From assembly GCA_017403205.1 (NCBI GenBank), contig JAFQOM010000077.1, positions 1 through 22,022 on the forward strand: DNA of 22,022 bases, read 5' to 3'. Below are positions 1 through 7,077 of this stretch, piece after piece (within the stretch, counting starts at the first letter, position 1; every line of letters starts with the position of its first letter). Position numbers and translations under genes: made by a program. The DNA comes from Clostridia bacterium (lineage in GTDB: Bacteria > Bacillota_A > Clostridia > Christensenellales > UBA1242). The notes beneath the pieces were generated by a model. The model was given only the letters and a program-made list of their open reading frames with translations. It was not told the DNA's origin and ran no database searches.

Positions 1-117
1 AAGGTTTTGATGGATTTGGAAAAGTTGAGTTTTAACAAAGGATTTATACAAGATTTTTCTAGTGCGAAAAAAGATTATACCCCGGATTTTTGTGAACAAA
101 AATTGTTTGAAATTTAA
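1..117 (+). CDS. 3' end of an unidentified protein (5' partial)
   Basis: The window opens inside a reading frame that gives 38 codons and ends at TAA 115-117. The visible tail is hydrophilic and ends in CEQKLFEI. It has no motif I recognise, no membrane segment and no cysteine cluster. A stem-loop terminator follows 15 bases after the stop, which supports this being the true 3' end of a transcription unit. The function cannot be judged from this fragment; the start lies outside the window. Confidence 0.6.
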   Translation, partial: KVLMDLEKLSFNKGFIQDFSSAKKDYTPDFCEQKLFEI

Positions 118-132
118 AAAAAGTTACAAAAA

Positions 133-174
133 AAACTATCAAGCAAAGAAACTTGTTATTTGATAGTTTTTTTT
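133..174 (+). terminator. Rho-independent terminator of the upstream gene
   Basis: A 10-bp perfect stem (AAACTATCAA at 133-142 with TTGATAGTTT at 160-169) encloses a 17-nt loop and runs into eight T residues (167-174). It lies just downstream of the TAA at 117 and separates that unit from the cysteine-synthase-like gene. Confidence 0.8.
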
Positions 175-270
175 ATAGCAGTTTAAAAAAATTCTTCATA
201 TTATATATGGATGCAAAATAGCCAAATTTTATTTAAAAATTGTGCCACTTAAAAATTGGGGAGAATAAAG

Positions 271-1251
271 ATGAAAAATAATATATATAAGATAATAGGG
301 AATACACCTATAATAAAAATTAACTATATATATAAGGGAAAAAAGAGAATTAGCTTTTTTAAAGCTGAATGGTTAAACTTTAGTGGATCTATAAAGGATA
401 GGGTTGCTTATCAGATTATAAAAGATGCTGTTGAAAGCGGGGTTCTTAAAGAGGGGCAACAAATTGTAGAAGTAACAAGTGGAAACATGGGGATATCTCT
501 TGCAGCTGTTGCAAAAAGCTTTAACAGGGATGTTGTTGTTTTTATGCCTAAAAACATGAGTAAAGAGAGAAAAAAACTTATACAAATGTATGGTGCTAAG
601 CTTATATTGACAGATAATTTTGAAAGTGCATTTAAACAAGCAAAAGATTATGCAAATAAGCACAATGCTTTTTTAGCCCGTCAATTTGAAAATTATAGCA
701 ATGTTTTGGCGCATATTCAAACAGCCAAAGAAATATTTTTTAGTTTAAAAAAAGAGTTAAAAGGTTTTGTTTGTGGTATTGGCACAAGTGGAACAATTAT
801 GGGCGCTATTAATTATTTTAATAGCAATCAATTTGTTTTAGATTCAAAAACAATTACTGAAGATAATATTTGCAATAAAATTAAAATATTTGGGGTAGAG
901 CCTTATTCTTCCCAAATATTTTCTAAAGGTAAGATACGAGGGGAGCATAAGATACAAGGTTTGGCTGATGATTTTGTTCCTAAATTATATAATGATGAAT
1001 ATGTGGATAAAATATATAAGGTTAAGGATGAAGATGCTTTAGCTATGAGCTCTAAACTTGCAAAAACATTTGGCTTTTCAGTTGGGATATCTAGTGGGGC
1101 GAATTTTTTAGGCTGTGCACTGTCTGGAATAAATGGTGTAGCATCTGTCTTTGTAGATGACAACAAAAAATATATTTCAACGGATTTGTATGGTGTAAAA
1201 GAAACGCCTTTAGTTGAACAAATAAATTTGGAAAGTTTTGAAATTTTGTAG
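271..1251 (+). CDS. Cysteine synthase family PLP enzyme (O-acetylserine sulfhydrylase-like)
   Basis: The product is a fold-type II pyridoxal-phosphate enzyme expected to make cysteine from O-acetylserine and sulfide, or a related beta-substitution. Seen in the 326-aa protein: the N-terminal GNTP (10-13); SIKDR with the PLP lysine at K42; a substrate-binding loop TSGNMG (69-74); the glycine-rich phosphate loop GIGTSGT (169-175); the HKIQGLADDFVP block; and ISSGAN near S275, which normally contacts the PLP ring nitrogen. Length fits CysK/CysM (about 300-330 aa). I chose ATG 271 because GGGGAGA lies 7-13 bases upstream; a TTG at 256 would place that Shine-Dalgarno inside the gene. Odd point: family members normally have TSGNTG, so Thr-to-Met at residue 73 touches the substrate loop and the exact substrate is uncertain. 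The gene stands alone between two terminators. Confidence 0.82.
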   Translation: MKNNIYKIIGNTPIIKINYIYKGKKRISFFKAEWLNFSGSIKDRVAYQIIKDAVESGVLKEGQQIVEVTSGNMGISLAAVAKSFNRDVVVFMPKNMSKERKKLIQMYGAKLILTDNFESAFKQAKDYANKHNAFLARQFENYSNVLAHIQTAKEIFFSLKKELKGFVCGIGTSGTIMGAINYFNSNQFVLDSKTITEDNICNKIKIFGVEPYSSQIFSKGKIRGEHKIQGLADDFVPKLYNDEYVDKIYKVKDEDALAMSSKLAKTFGFSVGISSGANFLGCALSGINGVASVFVDDNKKYISTDLYGVKETPLVEQINLESFEIL

Positions 1252-1265
1252 ATTTTATTGCTATT

Positions 1266-1306
1266 AAGGTTTTATTATTTTTTATTTTAAAACCTCATCT
1301 TTTTTG
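1266..1306 (+). terminator. Probable terminator after the cysteine-synthase-like gene
   Basis: AGGTTTTA (1267-1274) pairs perfectly with TAAAACCT (1288-1295) across an AT-rich loop. A T-run (1300-1305) follows after four bases. It begins 15 bases after the stop codon. The stem is A/T-rich, so it is weaker than the other terminators in the window. Confidence 0.6.
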
Positions 1307-1338
1307 TATATGTATTTTGCCCAAATTTATTTTTAATA

Positions 1339-1367
1339 TTGACACGAATTTTTTCATATGTTAAAAT
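1339..1367 (+). promoter_or_regulatory. Sigma-A type promoter for the coiled-coil membrane protein gene
   Basis: A perfect TTGACA (1339-1344), a 17-bp spacer and TAAAAT (1362-1367). Transcription would start near 1374, giving a 5' leader of about 50 nt with AAGGAG (1408-1413) eleven bases before ATG 1424. Confidence 0.78.
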
Positions 1368-1423
1368 TCAAGTAACATAAAGATTTTGTGCAAAAAACGC
1401 ATTAGAAAAGGAGATTTTAGTTT

Positions 1424-2644
1424 ATGTGGCAAACATTTATTAACATTTTAAGCGTTATTGGCATTGTTGCTGTTGCGGCATTTATTATTGTTTTTTTATC
1501 CGATTTATTTATTTCTATTGTTGATGGAACAAATGGGATTTTCTTTAAACGTAATAAAAATAAAGCAAAAAATGATTATGATGATGATGACGATGATAGG
1601 CCAACAAAAAGACCTATTCTTTTAAATGAACCAAAAGAATATAAAGATGATAGGGCAAAAAGAGAAGAATATGAGGAGGCTCCTGTTAGGAAGCCAGCTC
1701 CTGTTTCAGATGCTAAATATCAAGAAGTTGAAGATATAGAATCCGAAATTGATATGGAAGCTGCAAGACGTGAAGAGGAAATGTTGAGAAATCAACAAAG
1801 AGCTCGCGAGGCTGTTGTTGATGCAAGGCGTCAAGAATATGCTGCACCAAAAACAATTATTACACCAGCACCACAACCAGTTGCTCAACCAGCACCACAA
1901 CCTAAAAACGATGAAGAAGATATAGACCAAGTTATTGCTGACATTTCAAAACAAACATTAAAAGAAATGGAAAAGGCAGAGGAACTAAACAAAGCAAAAA
2001 GAGAACAAAAAGAGCTTGAAGAAAAACAAAAGGCTATGGAAGAAAGAAACAAAGAAATGGAAGACAGACAAAAAGCCTTAGAAGAAGAAATTGAAAGACT
2101 TAAAGCTCAAATTGCTGGAGATAAAGCAACTATTGAAGCTCTTGAAGAACAAGCAAGAAAAGCTCCTGCAGAAGTTGAAGTAAAAACTGTTAAAGTTACA
2201 GCTTCTAGCAAAGAAGAAATTCAATCTAGACTTGAAGTTTTGCGTCAAAGACTTAAAGAAAACGAAAAAGAATTGGCAGCAAACAGAAAAGAATTTGTTC
2301 CACTTAGACGTGTTAATAGAACTTTGGAAAGTGATAAGAAAAAACTTCGTCGTAAAGAAGCTATTGTTGCAAAACAAAAAGTTGTTTTATATGGCGTAAA
2401 TAATTATGTTGATATTGATGAGGAAAAAGCAAAAAAACTTTCAGAAGAACTTGATCTTCTTGAAGGATTAAGATTATCTGTTCAACACTGCGAAGAAGTT
2501 ATGCAAAAGAACAAAGATAGATACCCAATACTAGAAAGAACAAATAGCTTTTTGGTTAAGAGCAATGCGGATCTTAAAGAAGACATTGCCACTCTTGAAG
2601 CTCAACTTGCTGAAATTGAAGCAAATACAGATGAAGACAATTAA
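1424..2644 (+). CDS. Membrane-anchored coiled-coil protein of unknown function
   Basis: I do not recognise a named family. The 406-aa product has one N-terminal hydrophobic segment (about residues 8-30), so it is probably tethered to the cytoplasmic membrane with a long cytosolic tail. Then come a lysine/arginine patch, a run of six aspartates (53-58), a charged linker, a Pro/Ala/Gln-rich stretch (about 145-160), and a long Glu/Lys/Ala-rich region predicted by eye to be coiled coil (about 168-245 and 265-300). A second helical block reaches the C terminus (about 330-402). This layout resembles bacterial cytoskeletal or division scaffolds in outline only; no EzrA, DivIVA or Smc signature is visible. 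It has its own strong promoter, an AAGGAG ribosome binding site and a strong terminator, so it is a monocistronic and probably well-expressed gene. It contains only one cysteine. Confidence 0.85.
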   Translation: MWQTFINILSVIGIVAVAAFIIVFLSDLFISIVDGTNGIFFKRNKNKAKNDYDDDDDDRPTKRPILLNEPKEYKDDRAKREEYEEAPVRKPAPVSDAKYQEVEDIESEIDMEAARREEEMLRNQQRAREAVVDARRQEYAAPKTIITPAPQPVAQPAPQPKNDEEDIDQVIADISKQTLKEMEKAEELNKAKREQKELEEKQKAMEERNKEMEDRQKALEEEIERLKAQIAGDKATIEALEEQARKAPAEVEVKTVKVTASSKEEIQSRLEVLRQRLKENEKELAANRKEFVPLRRVNRTLESDKKKLRRKEAIVAKQKVVLYGVNNYVDIDEEKAKKLSEELDLLEGLRLSVQHCEEVMQKNKDRYPILERTNSFLVKSNADLKEDIATLEAQLAEIEANTDEDN

Positions 2645-2662
2645 TAAATTAAATTAAATTTT

Positions 2663-2698
2663 AAAAAGGATTGATGTTGAAATTTCAATCCTTTTTTT
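2663..2698 (+). terminator. Strong Rho-independent terminator
   Basis: A 12-bp perfect stem (AAAAAGGATTGA at 2663-2674 with TCAATCCTTTTT at 2685-2696), a 10-nt loop and a T7 tract (2692-2698). It lies 18 bases after the stop at 2644. Confidence 0.92.
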
Positions 2699-2730
2699 GT
2701 TGTTAAATTTTAAGCATTGTTTTTTTTGTT

Positions 2731-2757
2731 TTGAAATGTAATTTGTTATGGTATAAT
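2731..2757 (+). promoter_or_regulatory. Extended -10 promoter for the patatin/MBL pair
   Basis: A perfect TATAAT (2752-2757) is preceded by TG at 2749-2750, giving the extended -10 form TGnTATAAT. The only -35-like sequence is TTGAAA (2731-2736) at a short 15-bp spacing, so the extended -10 probably carries the promoter. The start would be near 2764, about 60 nt before ATG 2827. Confidence 0.7.
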
Positions 2758-2826
2758 CTATTTACAAACTAAAAAATATTTTTTATTGAAAATGTATTTA
2801 AATTTTGTTTAAAAATAGGAACTTTT

Positions 2827-3696
2827 ATGAGATTTAATTTTTGGAAAAAGATAGAGTATAAAAAACATAATAAAGTTAAAGTGGGGCTAGCTCTTGGAGG
2901 AGGGGCTTCTAGGGGTATAGCGCATATAGGCGTTTTAAAGGCTTTTGAAGAAAACAACATACAGTTTGATTTTGTTGCAGGGACGAGTGTTGGTTCTCTT
3001 ATAGCGGCGTTGTATGCTGGGGGTAAATCTAGCAAAGAAATGCTAGAAGTGGCAAAGTCATTAAAGGTAAAAGATATTAGAAAAAGTAAGTTTTTTATGC
3101 CATCTAAAACAAGTGGGATAGAAGATCTTGTTATTGAAAACCTGGGTGATATCGATATAAGTGAACTTAAAAAACCATATTGTGCTGTAGTTGTTGATTT
3201 GATTACGGCAAAAGAAGTTGTTTTAACAAAGGGTAAATTAAGCAAAGCTGTTGCTGGTAGTTGTGCTATACCAGGGGTTTTTACTCCTGTTGAGTTTGAA
3301 GGCATGCATCTTGTTGATGGTGGAATTCAAAACAATATACCAAGTGATATACCGAGATATTTTGATTGTGATTATGTTGTTGCTGTAGATGTAAATTCAA
3401 CTAGAGGCGGTGGCACCAAATCATTAAAATTAATAGATATATTAAAATCTACAATCGGTATTATGGGCAAGGCTAATTCTTTGAGAGGTTATTTGGATGC
3501 AGATATTATGATAAAGCCTAGCTTAGCAAAGTATAAGTCTACAAAACTTGACGAAGTTGAAGAAATGTTTATGGAAGGTTATAATGCTGGGATAGAGGCA
3601 ATACCAGAGATATTAAAATTAATTAGCAAAAAGCCAAGCAGATTAATTAATAAAAAAAACAAGAAAATTCAAATTAAAAAACCAGTTATATTTTAG
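2827..3696 (+). CDS. Patatin-like phospholipase / esterase (RssA-YlbK type)
   Basis: A cytosolic serine hydrolase of the bacterial patatin family, expected to cleave acyl esters of (lyso)phospholipids with a Ser-Asp dyad. Seen in 289 aa: the oxyanion-hole glycine loop GGGASRG (24-30), the nucleophile elbow GTSVG with S54, and the second catalytic motif DGG with D164 (HLVDGG, then NNIP). Length fits the small RssA-like group. There is no signal peptide or membrane segment, and the C terminus ends in a lysine-rich tail that could touch membrane phospholipid head groups. AGGA (2817-2820) serves as a modest ribosome binding site. The next gene starts 30 bases downstream with no terminator between, so the two are probably co-transcribed. 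The physiological substrate cannot be read from sequence. Confidence 0.9.
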   Translation: MRFNFWKKIEYKKHNKVKVGLALGGGASRGIAHIGVLKAFEENNIQFDFVAGTSVGSLIAALYAGGKSSKEMLEVAKSLKVKDIRKSKFFMPSKTSGIEDLVIENLGDIDISELKKPYCAVVVDLITAKEVVLTKGKLSKAVAGSCAIPGVFTPVEFEGMHLVDGGIQNNIPSDIPRYFDCDYVVAVDVNSTRGGGTKSLKLIDILKSTIGIMGKANSLRGYLDADIMIKPSLAKYKSTKLDEVEEMFMEGYNAGIEAIPEILKLISKKPSRLINKKNKKIQIKKPVIF

Positions 3697-3726
3697 TGAT
3701 TTGAAGCGACAAAAATTGTTAAAAAA

Positions 3727-4803
3727 ATGAAAACATATCAAAAGAAAAATTTAAAGAGATTTTTAATTAAGCTTGCAATTTTTATGTGTCTTTCGGCACT
3801 AGTTTTTGCAAGCCTATTTTTTAGTCAACCAATAGAAAGTGTTTTAAACAATACTCAATTTTTTGTTTCAGATTTATTTTTATCCTCTAAGTTTTCTGTG
3901 CATTATATAGATGTTGGTCAAGGTGATTGCTCTTTTATAAAAGTTGACGATAAAACAATTATGATAGATTGTGGAACGGCTGATAGTGCTAAAAATATTA
4001 TAAGATATTTAAATAATTTGGGATTATCTAAAAACAGCAAAATAGATTATTTAATATTAACGCATGCAGACTTAGACCATGTTGGTGGCGCCTGTGATTT
4101 GTTGGATTATTATAATTTTGAAAATATTTATAGGCCAAAATTATATTCAAATTATGAAGTTGATAATAATTTAAATTTGCATAATTATAATGTCAATAAA
4201 TCTAAACTATGGTCAATGGTAGTAGAGAAAGTTTTAAATGAAACTGATAATAATTTTTATTGTTTTGACAAGCAACAATTTAGTGGTGATAATTTTAAAT
4301 TTTCTTTTTATTCTCCATTTGAAGATGCGTTAAAAAACGATAATGATTATTCTCCTATTATGGTGTTAGAATCTTTTGACAAGAAATTTATGTTTACAGG
4401 TGATGCGAGTATAGAAGTAGAAAATGAGTTTTTATCAAATTATTTAACGGAAGCAAAGCAGGGTTATTTTGACTGTGATGTTTTAAAAGTTGGCCACCAT
4501 GGCAGTGAAGATTCAACTTCAAATTTATTTTTAGATATGGTAAATCCAGAGGTTTGTGTTATTAGTTGTGGGTTAGATAATATTTATGGGCATCCAAGCA
4601 ATCGGGTTATAGATGATATATCAAATTGCAATGGCAAAATAATGAGAACAGATACGATGGGTTCAATTATTGTGTATGAAAATAACGGTATTTTGGGGCT
4701 AAAAAGTGGGGTTAATTATATAACAAGCATTTATTTTGAATGGTGGATGTTTGTGATATGTATAGAAGTTGTGCTTGCATTTGCTTTGTTTATAAAAATT
4801 TAA
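3727..4803 (+). CDS. ComEC/Rec2-like metallo-beta-lactamase-fold hydrolase anchored at both termini
   Basis: The 358-aa protein carries a complete metallo-beta-lactamase domain of the ComEC C-terminal type: HADLDH (H113, D115, D117, H118), TGD (D226), VGHHGS (H257-H258) and YGHPS (H289). In ComEC this domain is an extracytoplasmic nuclease-like module. Here it stands alone, without the competence channel. A basic N terminus leads into a hydrophobic segment (about 12-32). A second hydrophobic segment forms the last about 20 residues (336-356, ending FALFIKI). The simplest topology puts the catalytic domain outside the cell, tethered at both ends. No clear Shine-Dalgarno precedes ATG 3727, which suggests coupling to the patatin gene 30 bases upstream. 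It is likely a secreted phosphodiesterase or nuclease; the substrate is unknown. Confidence 0.82.
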   Translation: MKTYQKKNLKRFLIKLAIFMCLSALVFASLFFSQPIESVLNNTQFFVSDLFLSSKFSVHYIDVGQGDCSFIKVDDKTIMIDCGTADSAKNIIRYLNNLGLSKNSKIDYLILTHADLDHVGGACDLLDYYNFENIYRPKLYSNYEVDNNLNLHNYNVNKSKLWSMVVEKVLNETDNNFYCFDKQQFSGDNFKFSFYSPFEDALKNDNDYSPIMVLESFDKKFMFTGDASIEVENEFLSNYLTEAKQGYFDCDVLKVGHHGSEDSTSNLFLDMVNPEVCVISCGLDNIYGHPSNRVIDDISNCNGKIMRTDTMGSIIVYENNGILGLKSGVNYITSIYFEWWMFVICIEVVLAFALFIKI

Positions 4804-4830
4804 CTTTGTGCATTTATAACAAATAAAACC

Positions 4831-4877
4831 ACAAGATTTAGTATTAAATCTAAAAATCTTGACACTAAATATACTGT
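4831..4877. promoter_or_regulatory. NrdR box (4862-4877) with a degenerate partner box upstream (4831-4846)
   Basis: ACACTAAATATACTGT at 4862-4877 matches the NrdR-box consensus ACACWAWATMTWGTGT at 15 of 16 positions (my count). It overlaps the -35 element and spacer of the nrdD promoter, as expected for a repressor site. NrdR usually binds two boxes 15-16 bp apart. Exactly 15 bp upstream, 4831-4846 matches at about 9 of 16 positions, so the second box is weak. The encoded NrdD carries an ATP cone, the same nucleotide-sensing domain that NrdR uses. Confidence 0.72.
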
Positions 4878-4887
4878 ATGGTAGAGT
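4859..4887 (+). promoter_or_regulatory. nrdDG promoter
   Basis: TTGACA (4859-4864), a 17-bp spacer and TAGAGT (4882-4887) preceded by TG at 4879-4880 (extended -10). Transcription would begin near 4894. This makes the GTG at 4897 almost leaderless and supports ATG 4927 as the real start of nrdD. Confidence 0.72.
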
Positions 4888-4926
4888 TCCTTTAGAGTGA
4901 AAAAAACTAAAAGGAAAACAAAAGAA

Positions 4927-7011
4927 ATGGTGACACAAGTTAGAAAGCGTGATGGTCAAATTCAAAGTTTTAATAAAACAAAAATAGCTGATGCTATTTA
5001 TAAAGCTGCAGTTGCTTGTGATGGCAGTGATAGGCAAACGGCGGAAAAACTTGCAAACCAAGTAGAGAAACTTTTAAACGAAACTTTTGGCAATAAAATA
5101 CCTGGCGTTGAACAAGTTCAAGATATTGTTGAAAAAGTTTTAATTGAAAATAGACACGCTCAAGTTGCAAAAGCATACATTTTGTACCGTGAAAAACGTA
5201 ATGCCGCAAGAAATTTAAATGCACTTACTGGCGAAACTATTGATTTGTTTTCTAAGTATCTTGACAATGCTGATTGGGCTACAAAAGAAAATGCAAATAT
5301 GCAACATAGTGTTGCTGGTCTTAATAATTATGTTAGAGAGGCTTTTACAAAAAACTATTGGCTTAATGAAATTTATCCACAAGACGTAAGGGAAGCTCAC
5401 GAAAGTGGCGCTATTCATATTCACGACTTGGGGTTTTTTGGTGCATATTGTGTTGGCTGGGATTTAAAACAAATTTTAACAGATGGATTTAGTGGAGTGC
5501 CTAAAAAAATGTCGAGTAAACCACCAAAACATTTGCATTCGTTTTTGGGGCAAATAGTAAATGCCACTTTTACAACGCAAGGGGAAACTGCAGGTGCTCA
5601 AGCATGGAGTAGTTTTGACACATATTGTGCACCATTTGTTAAGCTTGATAATTTAACTTATAAAGATGTAAAACAATGCATGCAAGAGTTTGTTTATAAT
5701 ATGAACGTGCCAACAAGGGTTGGTTTTCAATGTCCATTTTCTAATATTACATTGGATATTAAATGTCCAAAAACATTAAAAGATCAGCCTATTATTGTTG
5801 GTGGGGAACCTCAAAATACAACTTATGGCGAGTATCAAAACGAAATGGATATTATTAATAAGGCTCTTTGTGAAGTTATGTTAGAGGGCGATGCTCAAGG
5901 TAGGGTATTTACATTTCCGGTACCTACAATTAATATTACAAAAGATTTTGATTGGGATAGTGAAGTTGTAGATAGTATTATGGATATTACTTGCAAATAT
6001 GGTATTCCTTATTTTGCAAATTATGTTAATAGTGATTTATCTCCAGAAGATGCTGTTTCAATGTGCTGTAGGCTTAGACTTGATGTAAGTGAATTGAGAA
6101 AGCGTGGTGGTGGATTGTTCGGTTCAAACCCACTTACAGGATCTATTGGTGTTGTAACCCTTAACTTGCCAAGAATTGGTTATATGGCAAAAGATGAAAC
6201 AGAATATTTTTCGTTGCTATCTAAATATTCTGATTTAGCAAAAAAATCGTTAGAACTTAAAAGAAAGGTTATTGAAAGTCAAACAGATAAAGGGTTGTAT
6301 CCATATTCTAAATTTTATTTAAGAAGTGTTAAAGAAAGAACGGGTGGATACTGGTCTAACCACTTTAATACAATTGGCATTGTTGGAATGAACGAAAGTT
6401 TGTTGAACTTTATGGGCAAGGATATAACAACTGATGAGGGTCAATCTTTTGCTCTTAAGGTTATGAATTATTTAAGACAAAAAATGGTTGAGTATCAACA
6501 AGACGGTGGTGATCAATATAATTTGGAAGCAACTCCTGCAGAAGGTACAAGTGCTAGACTAGCAAAATTGGATAAAAAAATGTTCCCAGATATTATTACA
6601 GCAGGCAAAGATGCTGTTAGTTATACAAATTCAACTCAAATTCCTGTAGAGTATACAGATGATATATTTAAGGTTATTTCTTTACAAGATGAATTACAAT
6701 CTCTTTATACAGGTGGAACAGTTTTGCATTTGTATTTGGGTGAAAAAATTGAAGACAAACAAGTTTGCAAAAACTTGATTAAAAAGATATTTGCTTCTTC
6801 AAAAATGCCATATATTTCAATTACTCCAACTTTTAGTATTTGCCCAAAACATGGATATATTGCTGGTGAGCATTTTGAATGTCCAAAGTGTAAAGCAAAA
6901 ACAGAGGTATGGTCTAGGGTAGTTGGTTATTTAAGACCAGTTCAGGATTATAGTGATAGTAAATATGATGAATATATGATAAGAAAAAAATTTGTTATTA
7001 AAGAAGATTAA
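4927..7011 (+). CDS. nrdD: Anaerobic (class III) ribonucleoside-triphosphate reductase, glycyl-radical subunit
   Basis: Reduces ribonucleoside triphosphates to deoxyribonucleotides without oxygen, using a glycyl radical installed by NrdG. Seen in the 694-aa protein: an N-terminal ATP cone (about 3-92, starting VRKRDGQIQSFNKTKI) for allosteric control; the catalytic barrel with HIHDL, a Cys in YCVGWDL and a Cys in RVGFQCPFSNIT; and the C-terminal glycyl-radical loop RVVGYL with G667. Just before it is a metal site C639-P-K-H642 ... C652-P-K-C655, where the second ligand of the usual CxxC pair is His. I chose ATG 4927 because AAGGA (4911-4915) precedes it; an in-frame GTG at 4897 lies almost on the transcription start. 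The gene is followed by nrdG after 66 bases. A near-consensus NrdR box lies over the promoter, so control by dNTP level is likely. Confidence 0.96.
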   Translation: MVTQVRKRDGQIQSFNKTKIADAIYKAAVACDGSDRQTAEKLANQVEKLLNETFGNKIPGVEQVQDIVEKVLIENRHAQVAKAYILYREKRNAARNLNALTGETIDLFSKYLDNADWATKENANMQHSVAGLNNYVREAFTKNYWLNEIYPQDVREAHESGAIHIHDLGFFGAYCVGWDLKQILTDGFSGVPKKMSSKPPKHLHSFLGQIVNATFTTQGETAGAQAWSSFDTYCAPFVKLDNLTYKDVKQCMQEFVYNMNVPTRVGFQCPFSNITLDIKCPKTLKDQPIIVGGEPQNTTYGEYQNEMDIINKALCEVMLEGDAQGRVFTFPVPTINITKDFDWDSEVVDSIMDITCKYGIPYFANYVNSDLSPEDAVSMCCRLRLDVSELRKRGGGLFGSNPLTGSIGVVTLNLPRIGYMAKDETEYFSLLSKYSDLAKKSLELKRKVIESQTDKGLYPYSKFYLRSVKERTGGYWSNHFNTIGIVGMNESLLNFMGKDITTDEGQSFALKVMNYLRQKMVEYQQDGGDQYNLEATPAEGTSARLAKLDKKMFPDIITAGKDAVSYTNSTQIPVEYTDDIFKVISLQDELQSLYTGGTVLHLYLGEKIEDKQVCKNLIKKIFASSKMPYISITPTFSICPKHGYIAGEHFECPKCKAKTEVWSRVVGYLRPVQDYSDSKYDEYMIRKKFVIKED

Positions 7012-7021
7012 TAAAATAAAT

Positions 7022-7050
7022 AAAAGCAATCTAATAAAAGGGTTGCTTTT
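7022..7050 (+). other. Intercistronic stem-loop between nrdD and nrdG
   Basis: AAAAGCAATC (7022-7031) pairs with GGTTGCTTTT (7041-7050), giving ten pairs including one G-T, with a 9-nt loop. Only four T residues close the stem and AAATTT follows, so it would be a poor terminator. It could instead set the nrdD:nrdG ratio by partial termination or mRNA processing. That reading is inference. Confidence 0.5.
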
Positions 7051-7077
7051 AAATTTAAATAAGGAAAAATTTTAATT

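Noticed and set aside
256..270. TTG start for the cysteine-synthase-like gene
   Set aside because: The GGGGAGA ribosome binding site would lie inside the gene; ATG 271 is correctly spaced from it.
1861..1902. Short repeat in the Pro/Gln-rich linker of the coiled-coil protein, considered as a DNA repeat
   Set aside because: It is in frame, only a few codons long and explained by a low-complexity PAPQP linker.
4897..4926. GTG start for nrdD
   Set aside because: It lies about three bases after the predicted transcription start and lacks a ribosome binding site; ATG 4927 follows AAGGA.
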